From contig NC_053200.1 in assembly GCF_905163445.1 (NCBI RefSeq), forward strand, positions 6,262,001 to 6,326,000: DNA of 64,000 bases, read 5' to 3'. Below, in pieces: positions 45,410-55,246 of this stretch. The first letter of the stretch is position 1, and each line of letters starts with the position of its first letter. This DNA comes from Pararge aegeria (Eukaryota; Arthropoda; Insecta; Lepidoptera; Nymphalidae). Both the position numbers and the translations under genes were made by a program. The notes under the pieces are model-generated. The model saw nothing but the letters and a program-made list of their open reading frames with translations, did not search any database and was not told where the DNA came from.

Positions 45410-47091
45410 ATGCAGAAATATGAAAAACTGGAGAAAATTGGGGAAGGAACTTATGGTACAGTTTTTAAAGCAAAAAACAAAGAAACTCACGAAATTGTGG
45501 CACTTAAACGTGTAAGATTGGACGACGATGATGAAGGAGTTCCATCTTCCGCATTACGTGAAATATGCCTTCTCAAGGAATTAAAACATAAAAATATCGT
45601 TCGTTTGTACGATGTGTTGCACAGTGAGAAAAAGTTGACATTAGTTTTTGAACATTGTGATCAAGATTTGAAAAAATATTTCGATAGCCTTAACGGTGAG
45701 ATCGATTTGGATGTGGTAAAATCATTTATGTACCAACTTTTAAGAGGTCTCGCGTTCTGTCATAGTCATAACGTACTTCATCGCGATTTGAAGCCGCAAA
45801 ATTTGTTAATAAATAAAAATGGCGAGCTAAAATTGGCTGACTTTGGTCTAGCTAGAGCATTTGGTATTCCTGTCAAATGTTACTCTGCAGAGGTTGTTAC
45901 ACTCTGGTACAGGCCTCCTGACGTATTATTTGGGGCTAAACTTTATACTACGAGTATTGACATGTGGTCTGCTGGTTGTATATTTGCAGAGTTGGCAAAT
46001 TCTGGAAGGCCATTATTTCCTGGATCCGATGTTGATGACCAGCTTAAAAGGATTTTCAAGTTGCTTGGTAAGTTAAATACAAATTCAATAATACTTTTGT
46101 ATCTAATTGATTCTTTCCCACCGTAATAAGTGAAATTAAGAAAGAACATTGTTAATATTTTACCTGGTCTAGATTAATAATCTTTTGGTTTATGGTTTGT
46201 AATGCAGGGCCTGTTTTAGTGTTCCTTGTATAAATCTGTCTATATTTGTTTATTAATCTGAAAGAGAAAGATTACAAAGAGATATTTTAAAGAGGGAAAC
46301 CATTTACCTTTAAAATATCTCTTTGACATGGTTAAATTGCCATTTGTCTTATTAAAAGTACTCTGCCTTATATAATTTTTTTCAAATGCTAAATTATTTT
46401 ATATTATTATTTAATAATGCTAAAGTTAACAAGGTTTAAGTTCTTTCATTTGAAAAAATATGATATGTTAACATTCTGTCTTTTACACACATTTCTTCAT
46501 ACACATTGTTGTCAAAATAGTAAGAAATAATAATCCTTATTATAATATTATAATTACATAACCAGGTTTAAAATTTATATTGTATTGGTATCGGTGATAG
46601 CCCAGTGTATCGGTCAAATCACAGCATGCACCTCTAACTTTTCTAAGTTATGTTTGTTTTAAGTGATTAAAAAAATATCACTTAATTTATTCGTAACAGA
46701 AAACATGCAATAATGTTCTCTAAGGTTCGTGGATCAAATCACACTGTACCAGCGTGATGGACTACAGCCTGAACACTTTCTCAATATGGCAGGAGAACCA
46801 TGTCCTGTGGGCTGGTAATGGGTTGATATGATGATGATGATTGTATTTACAGGAACACCAAATGAAGACACCTGGCCAGGTGTAACACAGTTGCCGGACT
46901 ACAAACCCCTACCAGTATACCAACCTAGCTTAGGACTAGCTCAAGTTGTTCCAAGATTACCAGCTAGAGGAAGAGACCTATTATCCCGTCTTCTCACTTG
47001 CAACCCAGCTTTAAGAATGCCTGCTGATGACGCAATGGCCCATGCTTACTTCCATGACTTGAACCCATCTGTCAAGAATGACAGATGTTAA
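45410..47091 (+). CDS. Cdk5: Cyclin-dependent kinase 5, complete, two exons
   Basis: Cdk5 is a proline-directed Ser/Thr kinase activated by p35/p39-type partners and not by classical cyclins; it acts mainly in post-mitotic neurons. Exons: 45410-46067 and 46853-47091 (GT-AG, phase 1), 298 aa against 292 in human. The glycine loop is GEGTYG (11-16, with Y15) and the catalytic lysine is K33 in VALKRVRL. The diagnostic helix PSSALRE (45-51) separates Cdk5 from Cdk1/2 (PSTAIRE). The catalytic loop is HRDLKPQN (D126), the metal-binding motif LADFGLA (D144), and the T-loop VKCYSAEVVTLWYRPPDVL has Ser159 where Cdk1/2 have Thr. The C-lobe ends PSVKNDRC. The start is the first ATG in frame with the conserved QKYEKLEKIGEG. 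It sits head to head with FKBP8 and converges on Psf3. Confidence 0.96.
46590..46843 (+). mobile_element. SINE family B in the Cdk5 intron, abutting the 3' splice site
   Basis: The tRNA-like head tcggtgatagcccagtgtat, tgcacctctaacttttctaa, the agcgtgatggactacagcct block and the tail gggttgatatgatgatgatg run to within about 9 bp of the acceptor AG (46851-46852). Confidence 0.8.
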
Positions 47092-48350
47092 CAGTTAATA
47101 CACCCTTACCGGTGTACCTCAGAACTATTATTTAGTGATAAGAATAAAGACATTGACGAGGTACAACAGTGTTGTGAAGAAGAGACCTAAGTGTTTCTAA
47201 GGATATTTATTTTATATACTGACATTTGCTCAGACTTATAAGATATGAAGCATCTCTCAAATTCCAATAATGGTGCCAATTCTGTTGTACACAAATCTCT
47301 AAGCTAAACAGAATTGGCTGACTACAGTTAGGGCTGTCCTTTTCCACATAATATAAAATTTGTACACCAATCTGTCAGTTTTCAGTAATGTGTGCCCTAT
47401 ACATAGGGCAGTTTTGCTATCGTTGCAAGTTCTATTTAATAAGAAGAGTCTGTGGTACAAATGGGTTTGGGTATGTTGTTTCTATGTTATAAGTCTGTGT
47501 ACCACCTAGATTACTTCAACTCAAAACCAGTACTTATAAAATGCTATTGGATAATAAGATTGTGTGGTCAAAACTTGTAAGACTAAGACTGCTTATGTAT
47601 TAAGCAAGGTTAACATGACACAGTATTTTTGCCTACTTATATTTATTTTGTTTGCTGTTTTAATCATATCAATTATATTTTATTGTTTGTTTTATTAATT
47701 TTTACAGTAATGTTATTGCTAGTTACTAGGTATAGGTAGTTCATATCATAAATAAATATGGAATTAATTTCTTTTATTAATCAGTAACCTTTATTAACAT
47801 TTAGTCTAGTCAACAAGCAGTACATAATAAAAACATAATTTTAAGAGCAGTATCTCTAATACTGCTCTTAAAATTATGTTTTTTGTACCATTTTCAATTT
47901 GTCGACTAGACTAATTAAATTGAAAATATTAGAGCTGTTTTATTAAAACTCCTTAGTACTGTACAAATTAAATTAGTTGCTAGCTTAGATATGTAACTGC
48001 AAGTAAGCAGCAAATTTACATTATTAAGTCTGAATTTTCACCAATATGTCAGTTCTATTTGAACAGCCAAAGTATTGACTGTTATTAAGATTAACAATAT
48101 ACTGCCACACTTTTCATTATCATAATAAGTATATGAAAAAATGTATTTACAACTGGCTAGTTTTTCGTTATTTATAGAAATTAATTCAATATGAATAAGG
48201 ATAAATCATAGCTTGCTCTGAATTATATGATCTCAAGAATTTGCTAAGAAAGTTACTCTAAGTTTTGAATCCAACTGGATTTATAGTAAATTACTTGTAG
48301 TAATTGTATAAAATTTATAGTTAAAACTCAATAAATGTTTTAATAAATAT
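47092..48350 (+). other. Cdk5 3' UTR region with candidate poly(A) signals
   Basis: AATAAA occurs at 47751-47756 and as a close pair at 48330-48335 and 48342-48347. A 12-bp stem (gccaattctgtt / aacagaattggc, 47275-47318) and the larger inverted repeat at 47801 lie within. The end of the transcript is not determined. Confidence 0.45.
47801..47914. repeat. Long inverted repeat with a perfect 25-bp core
   Basis: The core arms 47829-47853 and 47859-47883 are exact reverse complements with a 5-nt loop. The outer arms (ttagtctagtcaacaa and ttgtcgactagactaa) extend the structure. It is possibly a MITE; no target duplication is evident. Confidence 0.75.
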
Positions 48351-48862
48351 CTCTTGTTTTTAATGCATTTAATTATAAAATAAACAACTGCAATTACATG
48401 ATAAACAACATCACTTTGCATATTATAGCATAGGCATTATTTACTATTTCTGCTATTGTAGTCATTTATTTACCATGTTTGTTGTGGTGGAATCGGAATG
48501 TTTGCTTAGTAAGGTAATTGGAATCAAATTGCCAAAATTTTGTTTATTTTAAACAACATTTTGGCAAATATGTAAAGGAAATAAAACTATTCTTATTCAT
48601 TTTTCCTAAGTAAATAATCCTCAGACAAATTGAAATAACATCTCCAATTACACCACTTATACTTACTTCTTATTATTTATTATGAATATTTTATATTGTA
48701 TTGATTAGTTTATGTTGCCTTTCCTTTATGTAGTATCAGTTCACAAGACATTTAGAAGGTTTAGGATTTTTACTAAATTCGATTGAAGCTCAGTGTAGAT
48801 TATTATTACTCTAGAACCTTATATTAACCATATAATTTTAATTTCAACACATTGATTTACAT

Positions 48863-50452
48863 TTAAAGCATTTCCATTTCAGCTCTCTTCCGTTTTCTAT
48901 GGTTAGCAACCATATTTGCTGTTGTTATTGGACAATCGCCTCTCTTGAGCCAACCTGATAAAGCTGCCTCAGTGATTACAGCTGCAGCTGTTCGATCCCT
49001 TTCACTGGCTGATAAAGGTTGAAATGAACTAATGGAGTCTGTTGAAACACTTGCAGACAGAATCATGCGAAATCTTTGTCGAAATGTCTGAAATTTATAA
49101 TTGTTCTTATATAATATCTGTATGTTAATTAATCATATAAGGCATTAGAGCATTACAATCAAGGTGGTAGGTAAATCTCAAACTTTCACAGAAACAGGCA
49201 GTGTGTGAGACAACTTTCATAAATATAACATGCAGGCAAGGCATTTAAAACTTCCCACTCTTGCCTTAGCTACCTTTTGAGCTGCACCGCTGCTGAGATC
49301 TGGTCCACAAAAGGTGAATTTAGAACACACCAGCATTGGCCATACAGACAAACAATTGATTTTTGTAATAGCTATGTGCATTAAAACTAGTTACCCCAAC
49401 CAGTGCCTCCTTTATTTCCACACAGTGCTTTCAATAACTACACAGACTATCACTACTATTATTAGTAGTAATAGAACAGAATCTGTACTGTTCTATAATT
49501 ACGAGTAATAAACATCTCAGTTTATTGCATATGCTTTGATATCCAATAAAATTTATTCAGCACAGTGCAATATACTTCACAATTAGATTTAAAAAAATAT
49601 ATTTTTGTTTAGCCTTAGTTAACGGTGACATAGATTTGGATGTTGTAAAATTGTTTATGTAATAGCAATAAACTATATCAATTTAAATTATAATTAAGCT
49701 AAACTCTAGGAAAAACTGTTATTGGCCTCATTAACTATTCCTCCTCATTGACAGCCGATTGGCACAGTGGGCAGCCACCCTGCTTTCTGAGTCCAAGGCT
49801 GTGGGTTTGATTCCCACAACAGGACAATATTTGTGTGATGAACATGAATGTTTTTCAGTGTCTGGGTGTCTATCTATTATAAGAATGTATATTATTCATA
49901 AAAATTATTCATCATTTATCTTAGTACCCAGAAGACAAGCTACACTTACTTTGGGACTAGATGGCGATGTGTGTATTGTCGTAGTATATTTATTACTAAA
50001 AAGAACCAATAGTAAATCCTTACATTGACAAGGGTTGTGGCAACCTCCCCTTTAATATCATGCTTTGCTATATAACATCCGAGTTCGTAAAAATGTTGGC
50101 CCAATTTATGCATATCAACAGTACAGGCGTCAGCGTTTAGTATCTCTCTATAGGTTTCTTTATAAATTTTTGGTAAATCCACCCCCACTAAAGGTGGTCT
50201 ACGAGTATACAAGGATTCAGCAAGCCACAGTGGTATTTCGACATTTGTGCCAGCTTTAAGATCATCATCTGCTGCTGAAGGATCCAAGAAACCTTAGAAA
50301 TAAAATTATATTGTTATTAATAGGAATATAACCTAAAAACAATGTTGTTGCGTAAATCAAAACTCACCCATTTTTGGTAAGTCGTGTAAGAATTTGCATG
50401 GTACTTTTTCATTAGTTACCAAAATATCCGATATTGATAAGTAATTAGCCAT
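48863..50452 (-). CDS. GINS3: GINS complex subunit 3 (Psf3), complete, three exons
   Basis: Psf3 is one of four subunits of GINS, which joins Cdc45 and Mcm2-7 in the CMG helicase at replication forks. Minus-strand exons: 50452-50368, 50292-50024 and 49087-48863, all GT-AG and in phase, giving 192 aa (human 216). The conserved N-terminal part reads MANYLSISDILVTNEKVPCK, then GFLDP, EIPLWLAESL, VGVDLPKIYKETYREIL, then ELGCYIAKHD and a C-terminal helical region (LSASERDRTAAAVI). A candidate poly(A) signal lies at 48681-48676 on this strand. Intron 2 (49088-50023) contains a plus-strand SINE A and a decayed piece of Cdk5. The gene lies downstream of Ku70 on the same strand and converges with Cdk5. 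Confidence 0.92.
49585..49661 (+). pseudogene. Cdk5: Decayed fragment of Cdk5 exon 1
   Basis: This stretch aligns with Cdk5 coding positions 45664-45732. Shared blocks include agattt(g/a)aaaaaatat, tagcctta, aacggtga, gatttggatgt and gtaaaat, then tttatgta. In the kinase frame it keeps NGDIDLDVVK (Cdk5: NGEIDLDVVK), then LFM and a stop. It has small insertions, and the frame is lost on the upstream side. It lies in Psf3 intron 2, same strand as Cdk5, about 2.5 kb past the Cdk5 stop. Confidence 0.75.
49751..50000 (+). mobile_element. SINE family A in Psf3 intron 2
   Basis: It has gacagccgattggcacagtg, gggtttgattcccacaacag and the 3' body with actagatggcgatgtgtgta. It ends within about 25 bp of the Psf3 exon 2 donor site, in antisense orientation to Psf3. 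Confidence 0.85.
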
Positions 50453-50619
50453 GGTGTGAATTAAAAATAGTTAATTGTGTACTTGTTATTTGTTTTGAAA
50501 CTTATTTTGGAGTTTGGCAGTTGGTTGACACTTGACTGCAGCATATAACAGTTTTAATAAATGAGAATACAAACACTACTATGGTACGTCACACGAACTA
50601 TTTGTATTTTGCTAGGTAG

Positions 50620-50826
50620 TCATTTTGTATTATTGTCGGGCTGGGTAAGTTCAATGTCCATGCAAAATACAAAGTATTTTTCATCGGAGGAATTCCGGTA
50701 AACATGAAATTGTGTTTGTTGATTTCTTTCAGCAATGAATTGAGGTTTAGAGGTTACTTTATTCAAACAAAACATATATTTCAAATGAGTTTTTGTTAAT
50801 TTGTCCTTATATGCAACAACCTTCAT
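50620..50826 (-). CDS. Small uncharacterised ORF between Ku70 and Psf3
   Basis: A 68-codon ATG-initiated frame, MKVVAYKDKLTKTHLKYMF...NSSDEKYFVFCMDIELTQ..., lies in the 480-bp gap between the Ku70 stop and the Psf3 start, on the same strand as both. Composition is protein-like (mixed charged and hydrophobic, no low complexity) and the start context is aaaaacATGa. I do not recognise a family. It could be a real micro-protein, an upstream ORF in the Psf3 leader, or chance. Confidence 0.25.
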   Translation of the reverse strand: MKVVAYKDKLTKTHLKYMFCLNKVTSKPQFIAERNQQTQFHVYRNSSDEKYFVFCMDIELTQPDNNTK

Positions 50827-50933
50827 GTTTTTTTTTAGTAGGAAAGTGATTGTGAGTAATATTAGTAGAACTTAAATAAAACCTAGTGATTAACTTTCTT
50901 ATTTTATTATTTACATTTATTCGCTTTTTATTG

Positions 50934-52715
50934 TTAATTTAAACTGCAATGTTCATAAACTAAATCAACAAGTTCTTTTTTTCTATATCCTGTTAAGCCA
51001 GGAAGACCTTTGATGTCTTTGAAATGTAATATCTGTTTTAATTGTGGAACTGAGTAATCATTTACTTTCTTATTCTTTAGTCTAAGATTCAAGAGGTCTT
51101 CATCAATATTGTCTACTTTTTGTTTCTTTCCACTACTTGAAGACAGCTTATCTGATGGTCTTTTTAAAGCTATTTCACTAAATGGTCCAAATAACTCTTC
51201 AAATAAATCATCTCTAATATTTTCAAATCTCTCAGGATTTGCTATGGTTGTATCATTAAATGGTTCGCAATCTTCTTCATCTAAAGCATTTGCTTCTATG
51301 GCCCTATATTTAGACTGTAACTTAGGATCTTCAAACATATCTGGTTTATATTCTATCTTCAACTCATTTAGAATATCTTTCATCAATGTTTTGTGTGCAT
51401 CTTCTATACACACCACTGAATTTTCTTCGTTATCGTCATCATCATTTAGGTTCAGGTCCCTTACACTTTCAACGAAAGGAAAGTGAATGATATCAAAACC
51501 AACGTCTATATCTAAATTAAGTGGCCTCACAGAGGGACACAGTGCAACAACAATTGGTTTTGAATTCACTCTTGTACAAATAATACAAATAGCAACCATT
51601 TCCATATCTGTGCAAGCCTTATGCAAAGCTTTGAATGCAACAATTGAACCTTCTATAGATTTTTCATGAGGAAATAAGAAATATCCCATTTTCAAATACC
51701 ATTTTTCTTTACAAATTACTCTGGCCGGTTTGAAACCCAGTAATTTCATCATTGGTGGACCAAAAGGATTCTTTATAGCCTTCATTTCTTCATCTGTAAA
51801 TTCTATTCTTTCACCTCCAAATTCCTGGTAATACAGTAATTCAGATTTGATCAGAGGAACTTCTTTAGGTTGACTATTTTCATCATCAGTACTCTCAACC
51901 CTAACTTTCATAGTTTTTGTTACACTAGTAACTACAGCATTGCTTTCTCTATCTAAATAAACATTCTTCTTATAGTTTTGACCAGGTCTTTTCAGTAAAG
52001 TATAAACACTGACACCAATATTGAAATCCTTGCAGATTTCAAAATTTAGTTTTGCCACAGCTAGATGTCGATGGGATTCTTGATGCATTAGTTTTTCAAT
52101 CTCAGTCGAATTTCCAATCGGTTTTGGTACAACATAGTCCATCCCTCGGTTAGCTATTTTCAAAAACTTCTCATAGAATGGATCAATTGCATATTCATGA
52201 TCGGATATATTTGTAATCTTTATATCTATGTTGGAATCAATTAAGTCACTAGCTCGGTTGAGTGTTGGTTTCTGATCCACAGCAACAGGTGCAATATCAA
52301 GCCGAGTTAGCATTATGATACTACGTGATGACAATTGCTTTTTGCAATTGGCGAACATTTTACTGGAATGCCACAAGACATCTGATAACTTGAACTCTTT
52401 AGCTTCAGTAAAAGATGTAGGAGTTAAGCTTTTGAGTTTCTTATAATCATATAAAGTAGGCACAGACAATGGGATTGTTTCCTTAACAGGCGTTACATCA
52501 AACTTAGAAGTAGAAGACTCTTCTGTCCCATACAAACATACTGCAATGTTGTGTGAGCTAGATGTTCTCATGTGTTGCTTTATCAAACGACATGTTGCTA
52601 CATGTGCGGTTTCAAAGATATTGTGTTTGGAGTTTTCATAAACATTAATCAGAATAATAATACCCGGCACTCCTCTCCAGGACGGTTGAAAATCAATTTC
52701 GTCTTCAGAATCCAT
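50934..52715 (-). CDS. Ku70: Ku70 subunit of the Ku DNA end-binding heterodimer, intronless
   Basis: With Ku80, Ku70 forms a ring that slides onto broken DNA ends, recruits non-homologous end-joining factors and helps protect telomeres. The 593-aa single-exon frame (human XRCC6 609 aa) has an N-terminal von Willebrand A-like region (about 15-210; GIIILINVYEN, SRSIIMLTRLDI), then the Ku core beta-barrel (about 215-440; HLAVAKLNFEICKDFNIGVS, NPFGPPMMKLLGFKP, KEKWYLKMGYFLFPHE, VALCPSVRPLNL). A helical arm, a basic GKKQK stretch (about 529-533) and a C-terminal SAP DNA-binding motif follow (about 553-589; YSVPQLKQILHF, GLTGYRKKELVDLV). The SAP domain distinguishes Ku70 from Ku80. The start is the only suitable ATG (MDSEDEIDF). 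AATAAA on this strand overlaps the region just past the stop (50932-50927), so the 3' UTR may be very short. Confidence 0.94.
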   Translation of the reverse strand: MDSEDEIDFQPSWRGVPGIIILINVYENSKHNIFETAHVATCRLIKQHMRTSSSHNIAVCLYGTEESSTSKFDVTPVKETIPLSVPTLYDYKKLKSLTPTSFTEAKEFKLSDVLWHSSKMFANCKKQLSSRSIIMLTRLDIAPVAVDQKPTLNRASDLIDSNIDIKITNISDHEYAIDPFYEKFLKIANRGMDYVVPKPIGNSTEIEKLMHQESHRHLAVAKLNFEICKDFNIGVSVYTLLKRPGQNYKKNVYLDRESNAVVTSVTKTMKVRVESTDDENSQPKEVPLIKSELLYYQEFGGERIEFTDEEMKAIKNPFGPPMMKLLGFKPARVICKEKWYLKMGYFLFPHEKSIEGSIVAFKALHKACTDMEMVAICIICTRVNSKPIVVALCPSVRPLNLDIDVGFDIIHFPFVESVRDLNLNDDDDNEENSVVCIEDAHKTLMKDILNELKIEYKPDMFEDPKLQSKYRAIEANALDEEDCEPFNDTTIANPERFENIRDDLFEELFGPFSEIALKRPSDKLSSSSGKKQKVDNIDEDLLNLRLKNKKVNDYSVPQLKQILHFKDIKGLPGLTGYRKKELVDLVYEHCSLN

Positions 52716-53220
52716 ATTTCTTACACGTATTTTCTATTTAAACAGGTAATATTACACATCAATTTAGTGAAGACTACTTGCTTTATTTTGTGTGAGATAT
52801 TTGTTTTTTTCAAAGTGACCAATCACCAAAGTGAATACGTCTTGTTATCAAAACCAAAGACTAAAGACATAATATGTCAGAAAAGATATTATATTTTCTT
52901 TGGTAAGAGACTCCAATAGGGATATTAAGCATCACATAATAAAATGGACTGGCTGTCCTTACAAGATGACAGCTGGGAATAAATCCATAAAACATTTTCA
53001 ATCATGCAACACTGAATGATTCATGGCTGCCAATGAGTTTACGCGTCTAGTTAAGATGAACTCAGAAATTATAAAACACACATTTAATTTAAAGCAAATT
53101 TGTAACTGTGTTGGTATCCACCAAAATAATTTTTAGTTTTTCATTTTTGAGAACAAATCAAAACCTCTGTCTGAACGTAAAAATCACAGTTACAAATAAC
53201 TGTGATTTTTACGTTCGCTG
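52716..53220. other. Ku70 upstream region
   Basis: AT-rich DNA that should hold the Ku70 promoter. A perfect 20-bp inverted repeat lies at 53173-53192 and 53197-53216 with a 4-nt loop (gaacgtaaaaatcacagtta). No gene was seen. Confidence 0.5.
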
Positions 53221-53430
53221 TGTTTTCTTTACAATGAATAGTTGTTAAGAACTATTCATTGGAATGTCAACATCTCCTGAGGATGCTCCGGTTTCGGAGC
53301 GAAACGTGCGTAGAAGGTACATTGCCGAAGGTTTGGTGTGGAGTATAAGGATTGAAGAAATTATAAATTACACCATCCAGATTCTCCTGCTTTTCGCGGA
53401 CTATAGCAAATTAAGCTTAATTTTCAAAAT
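53221..53430 (+). mobile_element. Family E MITE, core and right terminal repeat
   Basis: It contains tttacaatgaatagttgtta, gctccggtttcggagcgaaa, cgtgcgtagaaggtac and gcggactatagcaaattaag, matching the right half of the element at 43052-43341. Confidence 0.75.
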
Positions 53431-53870
53431 ACTTTTCGTTTACCATAAAATGAGGAAAATGGGAAAAGTTTGTGAGCTAGCAACATTCCGCGGGTGTGAA
53501 GTGGGACATGCTCGGGACGTTTTCTCTGTTTTTGGACACAATGCACTGCATGCAATAGTGGCTGAATGAAGATTCTGCATGTTCGTGTGAACCTCCTATT
53601 CCCATATATAAAGTCTTTAAACCTATTCCTCTAATAATTACTAAAAATGCAATTTAATTTACCATAAATGTTGTTACAATATTTTAAAAAATTTAATACT
53701 AAAGCACAATTATTCACAAGCTCAATGTTCAATATAGCTTTTTCTATAATATATTAAATTATGCTGATATGTTGTAATGATATAAAATATATGGCTTGAG
53801 TTAAACCATATAAAATTGTGATTTAATGAATGAAAACTCTAAAAAAGAACGAATAAATGAATTAATGAAT
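53431..53870. other. Intergenic, nothing recognised
   Basis: AT-rich DNA with no supported gene or repeat family. Confidence 0.5.
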
Positions 53871-53871
53871 A

Positions 53872-53985
53872 CACTTTTATTGTACACCACATAAACATAA
53901 CAAATTAAGAGTAAAAATTTAACAAAAGGTATACAATTTGGCGGCCTTATCGCTACATAGCGATCTCTTCCAGGCAACCAAAGGC
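53872..53985 (-). mobile_element. LINE 3' UTR fragment
   Basis: The plus strand reads cttttattgtacaccacata, gtatacaatttggcggcctt and gctacatagcgatctcttcc, a LINE 3' tail in reverse orientation, like that at 17920. Confidence 0.55.
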
Positions 53986-54295
53986 GTAATATTATTAAAT
54001 CAAAAAAGTTGAAAAGTGAACCAAAAAAAATAGTAACATAGGTATGAACACTAAGCACAATAGAACAAGATGGAGGGTACAATTAAATTTACTGTAAAAT
54101 AACGAATTTTAGAATTAATTCTATGAAGTAGCTGTTTAATGAAATTTATTTAGGGGCTTTTGCAGCCCGTTTGTATATTTATAGAAGACAAGCTGCTTGT
54201 AAAAATCCGTCGGAACCGTTTGATTACAGGGTGAAAATTAGCCTACGATAAAAGTCAAGTTCCTTGATTGTTTTTTTTTTTAATTTTATTCTAAT

Positions 54296-54490
54296 TCAAG
54301 TTATACCTTGACTGCAATCTTAACTGATGGTAAGTGAAGTTGAGTCTAAGATGGTAGCGGGCTAACCTGTTAGGGACTATGCCAGTTATATTTAAACCCC
54401 TAATCGGTATCTACGCGACATCGTACCGGAACGCTAAATCGCTTGAGGCCAGTCTTTGTCGGTAGGTTGGTAAATAACTACGGTTAAAGC
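54296..54490 (-). mobile_element. SINE family C, head missing
   Basis: It contains ccttgactgcaatcttaact, gatggtagcgggctaacctg, acatcgtaccggaacgctaa and ccagtctttgtcggtagg. Confidence 0.7.
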
Positions 54491-54799
54491 GTTCGTTAGG
54501 GCGCAAAAGAAATACTAATAAACAAAGAATCACACTTTCGTATTTATTATATTAGTAAGAATTTATGATTGTACGGTTTTAGGAACTCTCTAAGATCTTT
54601 CAATCTATACGCATGATATAACGAGTACTACTGTACAGGTATAATTGCATTGAATTTTAATTTTTGGCTTCATAAAGATACCTGTATGTTCAGAGACTGG
54701 TATGCTTATTATTGGGTGTACTCATATTTATTGTTAACTAGTTGAGTCAAGCAATAAATGGCTAGTTCTGTTTGTAGTGGACAGGACAACCGTTCAACG

Positions 54800-55128
54800 A
54801 AGGGTGTAATTAGTGTATCAAGGGGCATCGGGTAGGCGGACGCACTTGCGCAGTGCAGCCGTCGGGTCGGGCGTGCGCGACCCGTCATTCGGTCGCGGGT
54901 CTACGTCGCGGTGACTCCGGTCTCAGACTCTTGTGACTCTGCGAAAGCGCAGCGGCAACCCGAGCCGTTCCTGACGTGGCGTCCGGCCGCGAGTCATTCG
55001 AACCAGTAGCACGCGTGCGCGACCGAGCGCGTGCGCGGCGCTCACTGCGCGCGACGACGAGCCGCGAGCATGCAAGGAGCACGGCGCTGCCGCGCGTAGC
55101 GAGCCAGGCCGTGCGCGCTATTGCCATC
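54800..55128 (+). promoter_or_regulatory. CpG-rich promoter/5' UTR of G alpha-o first exon A
   Basis: A sharp shift from AT-rich DNA to CpG-dense sequence (gtcgggtcgggcgtgcgcga, ccgagcgcgtgcgcggcgct) ends at the start codon at 55129. Upstream, the MGC frame is open back to 54976 but has no ATG, so the myristoylated MGC start is preferred. Confidence 0.6.
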
Positions 55129-55246
55129 ATGGGCTGCGCCTCCTCTGCCGAAGAGCGCGCTGCTCTCGCACGCAGCAAACAGATCGAGAAGAACCTCAAG
55201 GAGGATGGCATCCAGGCTGCCAAGGACATCAAGCTGCTGCTCCTTG
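55129..55246 (+). CDS. Galphao: G protein alpha-o subunit, alternative first coding exon A (partial gene)
   Basis: The exon encodes MGCASSAEERAALARSKQIE then KNLKEDGIQAAKDIKLLLLG and ends with G before gtaatg (phase 1). This is the standard first exon of Gi/Go-class alpha subunits, which breaks before AGESGKST. SAEERAA...RSK.IEKNLKEDG is the G-o signature (G-i starts with a different pattern). Gly2 and Cys3 are the expected N-myristoylation and palmitoylation sites that hold the GTPase at the plasma membrane. The next exons, with the GTP-binding motifs, are beyond the window. Drosophila G-o also has two N-terminal variants from alternative first exons, as seen here with 57581. Confidence 0.88.

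Noticed and set aside
7431..50000. tRNA-like A/B-box sequences as genuine tRNA genes
   Set aside because: Each is followed by the same SINE body and tail, and the cloverleaf arms are incomplete; these are SINE heads.
51109..51486. 125-codon serine-rich plus-strand frame inside Ku70
   Set aside because: Antisense shadow of the Ku70 coding sequence.
53264..53569. 101-codon frame containing SERNVRRRYIAEGLVWSIRI
   Set aside because: A translation of the family E MITE core; similar frames occur at its other copies (42973, 63262).
54976..55128. N-terminal extension of G alpha-o exon A
   Set aside because: The frame is open but has no ATG; the family requires the MGC lipid-modified start at 55129.
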